Of a stretch of 5,302 bases of DNA, positions 1 through 5,302 are shown one piece after another. Positions within the stretch are counted from its first letter, which is position 1; every line of letters starts with the position of its first letter. The DNA is from Candidatus Latescibacterota bacterium (lineage in GTDB: Bacteria > Latescibacterota > MVCY01). The notes under the pieces are model-generated. The model made no database searches and was not told the DNA's origin. It was given only the letters and a program-made list of their open reading frames with translations. Location of the stretch: the NCBI GenBank assembly GCA_030608245.1, contig JAUWEO010000134.1:1-5302 (forward strand), in the 5' to 3' direction. Made by a program: the position numbers and the translations under genes.

Positions 1-695
1 GCTGGGAGTTCGTAAGACATGTAGTCAGGGAAATGAAAGGTACTCATTTTATCGCCTGCCTGGTCGGCGATATCGGGTTCCCGACTTTTGGCCAGACCGA
101 CGAGGAGCGCTACCTGAACCTCGCTCTTCATCCTGAAATGCACGCCAAACTGTCGGAGCTGGCTGGCAGACAGGTTATTGGGATGTTGAAGTACTATGCC
201 GAGGAGGGGATAGACGGCGTCATTCCCTGTGCGGATTATGGCAGCAGTACCGCCCTTCTGGCTCATCCTAAGATATTCGTGGAACACGTGTTCCCTTGGC
301 TCAAGGCTTACTGTGATGAAGCGCATCGGCTTGGCATGAAGTTTTTGAAACACTGTTGTGGGAGAACCTTAGAGATTTTCGACTACTTCATCCGGGCGGG
401 ATGCGATGCGTACGAATCCATTCAGCCCACGGCCGGCATGGATATCAAGCTGCTTAAGGAACGCTACGGGGACAAGATAACCCTTTGGGGAGGCGTCAGC
501 AACGAGAACCTCATTGGAGGCAGACCGGAAGATGTTGAAGCGGATGCCCGTTATGGCATAAAGTGGGCCGCCCCTGGGGGAGGGTTTATTTACGGAGCCA
601 GTCATTCCATAGCAGTCGGCGCCAGTCGGGAGAATGTCCTGAAGATGAAAGAAGCAAGAGAGCGCTGGGGAATGTATCCTATTCGTATTTCCTGA
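1..695 (+). CDS. URO-D superfamily methyltransferase-like protein, 5' partial
   Basis: C-terminal 230 residues of a URO-D fold (TIM-barrel) protein. The reading frame is open from base 3 to the TGA at 693-695, so the ATG at 33 is internal and the true start lies outside the window; family members are usually 340-400 residues, so about 110-150 are missing. Numbered from the ATG at 33, visible motifs are D68-Y-G (bases 234-242), H107-C-C109-G (351-362), a following G-x-D segment, KERYG near 142-146, GG at 153-154, and a glycine-rich strand ending in S-H191-S-I (603-605 is the His codon). H-x-C-G is the zinc-ligand motif of MtaA/MtbA-like methyltransferases; those enzymes have Cys where H191 falls. 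Likely role, by family and context: methyl transfer to or from a corrinoid cofactor in the cytoplasm; substrate unknown. Genuine HemE is unlikely, since the H-x-C motif is not a HemE feature. The gap to the next gene is 117 bp. Confidence 0.88.
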   Translation, partial: WEFVRHVVREMKGTHFIACLVGDIGFPTFGQTDEERYLNLALHPEMHAKLSELAGRQVIGMLKYYAEEGIDGVIPCADYGSSTALLAHPKIFVEHVFPWLKAYCDEAHRLGMKFLKHCCGRTLEIFDYFIRAGCDAYESIQPTAGMDIKLLKERYGDKITLWGGVSNENLIGGRPEDVEADARYGIKWAAPGGGFIYGASHSIAVGASRENVLKMKEARERWGMYPIRIS

Positions 696-710
696 GCGTA
701 TTTATTTGCC

Positions 711-784
711 GCGGAGAGCGCAGAGTGCGCAGAGAGATTTTTGAGGGAGGTCTACGATTTTTGCCTTTCTCTCTGTTCTCTGCG
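711..784. repeat. Imperfect palindrome with tandem GCGCAGAG units
   Basis: Within the 117-bp gap after the first gene, the left part carries three near-identical 8-mers: GCGGAGAG at 711-718, GCGCAGAG at 718-725 and GCGCAGAG at 727-734. The right part carries their complement. CGCAGAG (719-725) can pair with CTCTGCG (778-784), and CAGAGAGA (730-737) can pair with TCTCTCTG (768-775), with a small asymmetric bulge and a loop of about 30 nt (738-767). No T-run follows the right arm, so it is not a typical intrinsic terminator. From memory, CTCTGCG/CGCAGAG-rich palindromes are scattered between genes in many environmental bacterial genomes, so a dispersed non-coding repeat is the best reading. An mRNA processing or stabilising hairpin is the alternative. 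Confidence 0.65.
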
Positions 785-802
785 ATGAGCATCTGACTAT
801 CG

Positions 803-812
803 AGAGGAGGAG
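803..812 (+). promoter_or_regulatory. Strong Shine-Dalgarno site that bears on the start of the second gene
   Basis: AGAGGAGGAG lies directly before two consecutive ATG codons at 813 and 816. The AGGAGG core (805-810) is 2 nt from the first ATG and 5 nt from the second. The spacing, and the fact that the paralogue starting at 2118 begins Met-Thr-Ser-Arg-Glu-Arg exactly like the second ATG here, favour initiation at 816. Confidence 0.75.
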
Positions 813-2081
813 ATGATGACTTCTCGGGAGCGCGTCAAGAAAACGCTAAAACATGAACTGCCGGACAGGGTGCCGCTGGATTTAGGCTCCACCCCGGTCA
901 CAGGTATCTGTGCCTCTGCTTTGAGCAAACTTCGAAAAGCGCTGGGGCTCGAAGATAGGTTGGTTAGAGTGCACGAACCTTACCAGATTTTAGGTCAGGT
1001 GGAAGAGGATGTACTGGACGCCCTCGAGATAGACATAGTAGGAATTGAAATGCGAACCACGATGTTCGGATACCCCAACGACCGCTGGAAACCGTGGCGG
1101 ACGGGCGATGGAACAGAGGTGCTGATCGGAGAAGGGTTCACTACCACCCAAAATGAGCACGGCGACACCCTCGTTTACCCTGGCGGTGATACCAGCGCTA
1201 AACCCTGTGCCCGGATGCCTAAGGGAGGATTCTATTTCGACACCATCGTCCGCCAGGAGCCTATCGACGAAAGCCAACTCGATTCCAGAGAGTGGATTGA
1301 GGGTATGTACCCCCAGTTCAGCGATGAAGACCTGACCCACCTGGAACGACAGGCCGATCATCTTTACCACAATACCTCCCGGGCGATCATCGGTAATTTC
1401 GGCCAGGGAGGACTGGGAGATATTGCCCTTGTGCCCGGTCCCTGGCATAAGAATCCTAAGGGCATCCGTGACCCCGAACAGTGGTATACGGCACATCTGC
1501 TCTATCCTGAGTACATCAAGGGTATCTTTGAGCTTCAGACTGAACAGGTTTTAAAAAACCTTGAACTTTATCGACAGGTAGTAGGGGATAAGATAGAGGC
1601 CATCTTCATCAGCGGCACGGACTTCGGCAGTCAAAATGGTCCTTTCATCTCTCCCAACCTCTACCGGGAGATGTACAAACCATTTCACCAGAGGATCAAT
1701 CAATGGGTTCACACTTACACCAGCTGGAAGACCCTCTTTCATAGCTGCGGCTCGGTACAGGCCTTCCTGGATGATTTCATCGACGCTGGGGTAGACATCC
1801 TCAATCCGGTTCAGTGCTCGGCTGCCGATATGGACCCTGAGTTTCTGAAAGAGAAATACGGTGAGCACCTGGTCTTCTGGGGCGGTGGGATCGACACTCA
1901 GAGAGTGCTCCCATTCGGCAAGCCTGAGGAGGTGAAAGGCCAGGTCAAAGAGCGCATTCAGATATTTGGAAAGGGAGGAGGGTTTGTGTTCAATACTATC
2001 CACAATATCCAAACCGGCACCCCGGTGGAAAATCTGGTTGCACTGTTCGAGGCATTTAAGGAATATCGTACCCTGCATTAA
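813..2081 (+). CDS. URO-D superfamily methyltransferase-like protein, long form
   Basis: A complete 422-residue protein from the ATG at 813 (421 from 816, the more likely start). It opens with T-S-R-E-R-V and P-D-R-V-P, the usual N-terminus of corrinoid-methyltransferase-like URO-D proteins, and lacks the RQAGR motif of HemE. Numbered from 813, the C-terminal half has G-T-D270-F-G, an S-P-x-x-Y-R-E segment, H310-S-C312-G, the K-E-K-Y-G loop, GGGID, and a glycine-rich strand ending with I-H397-N-I before P-V-E-N. H310 and C312 match two zinc ligands of MtaA/MtbA; H397 sits where those enzymes have the third, Cys. It is about 65 residues longer than its neighbour at 2118 before the H-x-C-G motif, the extra length lying roughly in residues 80-200 (a W-rich, charged segment). 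No signal peptide or membrane segment is seen; cytoplasmic. Probable role: corrinoid-linked methyl transfer, substrate unknown. It is followed 36 bp later by a paralogue. Confidence 0.92.
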   Translation: MMTSRERVKKTLKHELPDRVPLDLGSTPVTGICASALSKLRKALGLEDRLVRVHEPYQILGQVEEDVLDALEIDIVGIEMRTTMFGYPNDRWKPWRTGDGTEVLIGEGFTTTQNEHGDTLVYPGGDTSAKPCARMPKGGFYFDTIVRQEPIDESQLDSREWIEGMYPQFSDEDLTHLERQADHLYHNTSRAIIGNFGQGGLGDIALVPGPWHKNPKGIRDPEQWYTAHLLYPEYIKGIFELQTEQVLKNLELYRQVVGDKIEAIFISGTDFGSQNGPFISPNLYREMYKPFHQRINQWVHTYTSWKTLFHSCGSVQAFLDDFIDAGVDILNPVQCSAADMDPEFLKEKYGEHLVFWGGGIDTQRVLPFGKPEEVKGQVKERIQIFGKGGGFVFNTIHNIQTGTPVENLVALFEAFKEYRTLH

Positions 2082-2117
2082 GAGAATATCCCACGGCTTA
2101 ACGCAAGGAGGCAGGAA

Positions 2118-3179
2118 ATGACTTCACGAGAAAGGATTCTCTTGGCCTTGGACCACAAAGAGGCAGACCGGGTGGCTATTCAGGACAGCCCCTGGAGTTC
2201 CACAATCAACAGATGGAGAAAAGAAGGGTTACCGGAGGACATCCCTGCCGATGAGTACTTCGGCTTCGAGACAGTGGGCATCGGTTTCGACACCGGTCCC
2301 CGTTTCCCGGTGGAAGTACTGGAGAAGAACGAGAAATTTATCCTCATCCGAGGTTCCACAGGCGGCATAGACAGGAACTTGCGGGATTACTCCTCTACTC
2401 CCGGAATAGTCGATCGGCCTGTTAAGACCAAAAAGGACTGGGAGGAGAAAATAAAGCCCAGAATTTATCCCGACTATACCCGAGTGGACTGGGTGACTGC
2501 TTTTAACACCTATCACCGGGCCAGAAGCGAGGGCAAATTCATCACAGTCAGTGGTGGCTGGGGTTACGATACCTTGCAAGCTTACATGAGATCCGAGGAA
2601 TTGTTGATAGCTATGGTTACCGATCCCGACTGGGTTAAAGATATGGTAATGACCCGTGCCAAGCTCCATGTGGAAATGATTAAGATGTTGATAGACAAGG
2701 GCCTAAAATGCGATGGAGCATTCTTCTACAACGATATGGGTTATCGCAATGGCCTGTTGTTTTCTCCTAAAACTTATCGCCAGACACACAAACAGGCAGA
2801 CGAAATGGTCTTCTCTTTCTGCCACGAGAACGGGATGCCGGTTTTGCTTCATTCCTGCGGATGTGTGAAGGAGCTTATTCCGGACTTAATAGAAGTGGGC
2901 TTGACCTGTTTGCAGCCACTGGAGGTTAAAGCAAAGATGGATCTGATCGAGTTAAAGAGGGAGTATGGTGATAGTCTGGCCTTTATGGGCGGCATCGATG
3001 TGCGGGCTATGGCCAACCCGGATCCCCGACTCATCGAAGAAGAGATCAGCACCAAAATTCCCGTTGCTAAAGAGGGCGGTGGCTACATTTACCACTCTGA
3101 CCATTCGGTGCCCAACAATGTGAGTTTCCAACAGTACTGTCGAGTGATCGAACTGGTGAAAGAATACGGGGTTTACTGA
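2118..3179 (+). CDS. URO-D superfamily methyltransferase-like protein
   Basis: A complete 353-residue protein, of normal length for the family. The start at 2118 is supported by AAGGAGG at 2105-2111 with 6-nt spacing and by the N-terminus M-T-S-R-E-R-I followed by E-A-D-R-V, shared with the upstream paralogue. Motifs in order: N-D206-M-G in an F-F-Y-N-D-M-G strand, an S-P-K-T-Y-R segment, L-L-H245-S-C247-G-C, the L-K-R-E-Y-G loop, M-G-G-I-D, and G-G-G-Y-I-Y-H-S-D-H329-S-V-P. H245 and C247 correspond to zinc ligands of MtaA/MtbA-type methyltransferases; H329 takes the place of their third ligand, Cys. The C247-to-H329 distance of 82 residues equals that in the first gene of the window, so these two are spaced alike. 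No HemE N-terminal motif, signal peptide or membrane segment is seen. Probable role: methyl transfer involving a corrinoid protein or a related reaction; substrate not readable. It sits between the long paralogue and the iron-sulfur reductase with 36 and 37 bp gaps, which suggests one transcript. Confidence 0.92.
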   Translation: MTSRERILLALDHKEADRVAIQDSPWSSTINRWRKEGLPEDIPADEYFGFETVGIGFDTGPRFPVEVLEKNEKFILIRGSTGGIDRNLRDYSSTPGIVDRPVKTKKDWEEKIKPRIYPDYTRVDWVTAFNTYHRARSEGKFITVSGGWGYDTLQAYMRSEELLIAMVTDPDWVKDMVMTRAKLHVEMIKMLIDKGLKCDGAFFYNDMGYRNGLLFSPKTYRQTHKQADEMVFSFCHENGMPVLLHSCGCVKELIPDLIEVGLTCLQPLEVKAKMDLIELKREYGDSLAFMGGIDVRAMANPDPRLIEEEISTKIPVAKEGGGYIYHSDHSVPNNVSFQQYCRVIELVKEYGVY

Positions 3180-3216
3180 CCCCCACTTCGCAGTGAACAT
3201 TTAGGAGGGACTAAGT

Positions 3217-4362
3217 ATGCAGTATCGGTCGTACGGAAATACAGGGATTAAGGTATCAATCTTGGGTTTTGGGGCTATGCGTCTGCCTTCCAAGGAAGAT
3301 GGCACCTGTGACTACGAGAAATCGGTCCCACTGCTCCGTCGGGGGCTTGATCTGGGGATCAACTACATCGACAGCGCCTGGGGTTATCTTAACGGCACCA
3401 GCGAAATAGCCGTGGCTGAAGCAATTAAGAGTTATGATCGAAAGAAGCTCTATTTGGCCACTAAAGCCCCTGTGGATAGGGAGGAGCAAGGTAAGGCGGA
3501 CGCCTGGTGGAGGATGTTGGAGAGTTGCCTTGAACGTCTGGATTCTGAGTGGATAGATTTCATGCACTTTCACAACTTGGCCTGGGATCGCTTTCAGAAG
3601 TGGGTCGCTGTTCCAGGTGGGGCACTGGAGGCAGCGCATCGAGCACTTGATCAGGGGCTAATCCATTACCTCTGTTTCTCCTGCCACGACAAACCGGAAA
3701 ATACTAAAAAGTTGATTGACACCGGGGAGTTCTCCGGACTGCTGGTTCAATACAACCTGCTCGACCGGAGCAATGAGGAGGTGATCGCCTATGCCCATAG
3801 CAAGGGTATGGGAGTGGCGATTATGGGGCCAGTAGGGGGCGGGCGTCTGGGGATGTCCTCACCGGAGATACAGCGAATGGTCCCTGGGGGCGTCAAAAGT
3901 ACCCCGGAGATCGCCCTGCGCTTTGTGCTATCTAATCCTAATGTTAATGTGGCGCTGTCAGGAATGAGCGAATTAAGACAGGTGGAGGAAAATGTGGCCA
4001 CTGCCTCCCGTGAGGAACCCCTGAGCGAAAAGGAGCTGGCTCAGATCAAAGCAGCACTGGACGAAAACGAGCGGCTGGCTGAACTCTATTGTACTGGCTG
4101 CGGCTATTGTATGCCCTGTCCTAACGGCGTGGACATCCCGGAGAACTTCCGGATGATGAACTATCACCGCATCTATGGTTTGACCGAATATGCGCAGCAG
4201 AGATACGCTCAACTGGGTCAGAAGAAGAACCCCAAAGGAGAGATTGAACCAGCGTGGGCAACTGCCTGTGTGGAATGCGGTGAGTGCGAGGCCAAGTGCC
4301 CCCAAAATATCCCCATCATTGATCAGTTAAGAGAGGTGCATCGAGCCTTGGGTATTTGTTAA
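3217..4362 (+). CDS. Aldo/keto reductase with C-terminal 2x[4Fe-4S] ferredoxin-like domain
   Basis: A 381-residue protein with AGGAGG at 3203-3208, 8 nt before the ATG. Residues 1 to about 280 form an aldo/keto reductase barrel: N-terminal Y-x-x-x-G-N-T-G-I-K-V-S, then the catalytic tetrad, which I read as D52 and Y57 (I-D-S-A-W-G-Y), K83 (A-T-K-A-P) and H119 (D-F-M-H-F-H). Q-Y-N at 178-180 and the S-G-M-S-E-L-R-Q-V-E-E-N segment near 248-259 are typical NAD(P)H-binding parts. Residues 290-381 add two four-cysteine motifs: C292-x2-C295-x2-C298-x2-C301-P and C351-x2-C354-x2-C357-x3-C361-P, expected to bind two iron-sulfur clusters. This architecture and length match the COG1453 group of iron-sulfur aldo/keto reductases. 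Expected role: NAD(P)H-linked reduction or oxidation of a carbonyl/alcohol coupled to one-electron carriers; cytoplasmic, oxygen-sensitive. Its physiological substrate is unknown. Its position between URO-D paralogues suggests a redox step in the same pathway. Confidence 0.93.
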   Translation: MQYRSYGNTGIKVSILGFGAMRLPSKEDGTCDYEKSVPLLRRGLDLGINYIDSAWGYLNGTSEIAVAEAIKSYDRKKLYLATKAPVDREEQGKADAWWRMLESCLERLDSEWIDFMHFHNLAWDRFQKWVAVPGGALEAAHRALDQGLIHYLCFSCHDKPENTKKLIDTGEFSGLLVQYNLLDRSNEEVIAYAHSKGMGVAIMGPVGGGRLGMSSPEIQRMVPGGVKSTPEIALRFVLSNPNVNVALSGMSELRQVEENVATASREEPLSEKELAQIKAALDENERLAELYCTGCGYCMPCPNGVDIPENFRMMNYHRIYGLTEYAQQRYAQLGQKKNPKGEIEPAWATACVECGECEAKCPQNIPIIDQLREVHRALGIC

Positions 4363-4364
4363 AT

Positions 4365-4370
4365 AGGAAG
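4365..4370 (+). promoter_or_regulatory. Weak Shine-Dalgarno site before the fifth gene
   Basis: AGGAAG lies 9 nt before the ATG at 4380, and only 2 nt after the stop of the reductase gene. It is poorer than the AGGAGG sites of the other genes here, so initiation may depend on ribosomes finishing the upstream gene 17 bp away (inference). The start at 4380 is kept because the conserved T-S-R-E-R motif begins at residue 6, which an ATG at 4410 would remove. Confidence 0.45.
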
Positions 4371-4379
4371 CAGAGAAAT

Positions 4380-5302
4380 ATGAAACAAGAACTTACCTCT
4401 CGTGAAAGAATGTTAGCAGCGCTGGAGAGCCGGGAAGCTGATTATGTGCCTTGCAGTTTTATGATCTTTACAGCTCTGCTGGAAAGATGTCAAGACCAGT
4501 TGGACTTCATTGGCCGCCAGTTGGAATTGGGCCTGGATGCTAAGGTGGAACTCCCTGAGTTTCCTATCCGTCTCCACCCCGAGGTCGAAATCAGAGAATG
4601 GAAAGAAAAACCTTTGGAGCGAGGATATCCCCTGCTTCACAAACAATACAATACTCCCTCCGGTACGCTCACCGCAGTGGTGAGAAAAACCGAAGACTGG
4701 CCTTACGGCGACAATGTGCCCCTGTTCGACGATTTTCTGATCCCCCGTTCGGAGAAATTCCCGGTGACCGGTAAAGAGGATTTAGAGAATGTCAGATTCC
4801 TGTTTGCTGAACCCACATCTGAAGATATCAGGGAGTTTCGCCAGAAATCCGCTAAACTAAAGGAATTTGCCTCCAACAAGGGCTTACTGGTATCTGCTGG
4901 CTGGCAAACAGGGATGGATCCCGGCTGTATGGGCATGGATGCGGTAATGTGGCTTTGCGGGATGAAAGAGGCCGTCCTGCTGGCTGTGGATCAGCCAGAA
5001 GTTATAGAAGAACTGGTGCGAATTATCTCTGAGTGGAATCTTAAACGGATGGAGATCTATTTGGATGAAGGCGTGGATTTGCTGATCAAACGAGCGTGGT
5101 ACGAAAGTACCGACCTCTGGTCGCCTTTCCTTTACCGTAAGTTTATGGTACCTGTACTTAAGAAGGAAATAGAATCGACCCACCAGGCTGGGGCCAAGTT
5201 CGGGTATATTATGACCTCCGGGGTGATACCTCTGCTGGATGATCATTTCAACTTGGGCAGAGATGTACTCATCGGGGGAGACCCTTTGCAAGGCAAGGGA
5301 AC
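4380..5302 (+). CDS. Divergent URO-D superfamily protein lacking the H-x-C metal motif, 3' partial
   Basis: The frame is open from the ATG at 4380 to the window edge (307 codons plus two bases); some 50-90 C-terminal residues are probably missing. The N-terminus has L-T-S-R-E-R-M-L-A-A-L-E and E-A-D-Y-V-P, the same opening as the paralogues at 816 and 2118. The barrel can be followed through residues 230-307: V-D-L-L, A-W-Y-E-S-T-D-L-W-S-P (239-249), Y-R-K-F-M-V-P, H-Q-A-G-A-K-F-G-Y, then I-M278-T-S-G281 and G-G-D-P-L-Q-G. M-T-S-G (bases 5211-5222) occupies the place of H-S-C-G, and W-Y-E replaces the D-x-G motif, so the zinc and acid residues of its neighbours are absent while the fold is intact. 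No frameshift or stop suggests decay. It may act on a different substrate or serve as a non-zinc partner, such as a substrate:corrinoid methyltransferase; this is inference. It follows the reductase gene by 17 bp, consistent with co-transcription. Confidence 0.88.
   Translation, partial: MKQELTSRERMLAALESREADYVPCSFMIFTALLERCQDQLDFIGRQLELGLDAKVELPEFPIRLHPEVEIREWKEKPLERGYPLLHKQYNTPSGTLTAVVRKTEDWPYGDNVPLFDDFLIPRSEKFPVTGKEDLENVRFLFAEPTSEDIREFRQKSAKLKEFASNKGLLVSAGWQTGMDPGCMGMDAVMWLCGMKEAVLLAVDQPEVIEELVRIISEWNLKRMEIYLDEGVDLLIKRAWYESTDLWSPFLYRKFMVPVLKKEIESTHQAGAKFGYIMTSGVIPLLDDHFNLGRDVLIGGDPLQGKG

Larger units (their letters stand above)
1..5302 (+). other. Probable operon of URO-D paralogues and an Fe-S aldo/keto reductase
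   Basis: Five genes lie on one strand, with gaps of 117, 36, 37 and 17 bp and no T-tailed hairpin terminator in any of them. Genes two to five are very likely one transcript. Whether the first gene belongs to the same transcript is less certain, because the 117-bp gap is wide enough for a promoter, although I could not pick out a convincing -35/-10 pair in it. Both ends of the cluster lie outside the window. Confidence 0.65.

Noticed and set aside
33..35. ATG at 33 as the true start of the first gene
   Set aside because: The frame is open upstream to base 3 and the residues before it fit the family; a 220-residue protein would lack the first third of the barrel, and no Shine-Dalgarno site stands at the right distance.
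711..784. Intrinsic transcription terminator or CRISPR remnant
   Set aside because: There is no T-run after the right arm and the loop is long, which argues against a terminator. The repeat units are 8 bp and nearly adjacent with no spacers, which excludes CRISPR.
563..796. A 77-codon plus-strand frame overlapping the first gene's end and the palindrome
   Set aside because: It lies in another frame over a conserved coding region, its translation is low-complexity in the repeat, and no ribosome binding site precedes it.
785..802. Promoter for the second gene
   Set aside because: I looked for a -35/-10 pair between 696 and 802 and found no combination with convincing match and spacing.
990..1496. 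A 168-codon minus-strand frame inside the long paralogue
   Set aside because: It is fully antisense to a conserved family gene and its translation shows no recognisable motif; it reflects codon bias of the sense gene. The same holds for 1551-2078, 2229-2669, 3256-3639, 3973-4305 and 4884-5291.
813..3179. Genuine haem-pathway uroporphyrinogen decarboxylases (HemE)
   Set aside because: Neither protein has the N-terminal RQAGR-type motif, both have H-x-C-G as in corrinoid-linked methyltransferases, and several paralogues sit together with no other haem gene.
3184..3195. Small inverted repeat CACT-TCGC-AGTG after the third gene
   Set aside because: A 4-bp stem without a T-tail is expected by chance and is too weak to be a terminator.

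Overview
The window reads as one stretch of a single plus-strand operon-like gene run, cut at both ends. Four of its five genes are paralogues of the uroporphyrinogen decarboxylase (URO-D) superfamily. In anaerobes this fold is mostly used for corrinoid-dependent methyl transfer (MtaA/MtbA/CmuA-like and O-demethylase-type methyltransferases) rather than for haem synthesis. The fifth gene, third from the right-hand end's partner genes in function but fourth in order, encodes an aldo/keto reductase with a C-terminal ferredoxin-like domain carrying two four-cysteine iron-sulfur motifs.

Layout: 1-695 is the C-terminal part of a URO-D family protein. 696-812 is the only sizeable gap (117 bp) and holds an imperfect palindrome built from GCGCAGAG-type units, followed by a strong Shine-Dalgarno site. 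813/816-2081 is a long URO-D family protein. 2118-3179 is a shorter URO-D family protein. 3217-4362 is the iron-sulfur aldo/keto reductase. 4380-5302 is a fourth URO-D family protein that runs off the right edge. Gaps after the second gene are only 36, 37 and 17 bp, with no visible terminator, so genes 2-5 are probably co-transcribed.

Function: none of the four paralogues shows the N-terminal arginine-rich RQAGR-type motif of true HemE. The three whose C-terminal half is present and complete carry an H-x-C-G motif as in zinc-dependent methyltransferases, plus a conserved histidine near the C-terminus where MtaA/MtbA have their third zinc cysteine. The fourth paralogue has M-T-S-G in place of H-x-C-G and lacks the upstream D-x-G motif, so it cannot use the same metal site. 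A reasonable inference is a corrinoid-linked demethylation or methyl-transfer locus with a redox partner, but no corrinoid protein or RamA-type activator lies within the window and the substrate cannot be read from the sequence.

Organism: roughly balanced base composition, strong AGGAGG Shine-Dalgarno sites, iron-sulfur oxidoreductase and multiple URO-D paralogues suggest an anaerobic bacterium (for example Chloroflexota or Desulfobacterota-like), possibly from sediment or subsurface. The phylum is an inference with low certainty.
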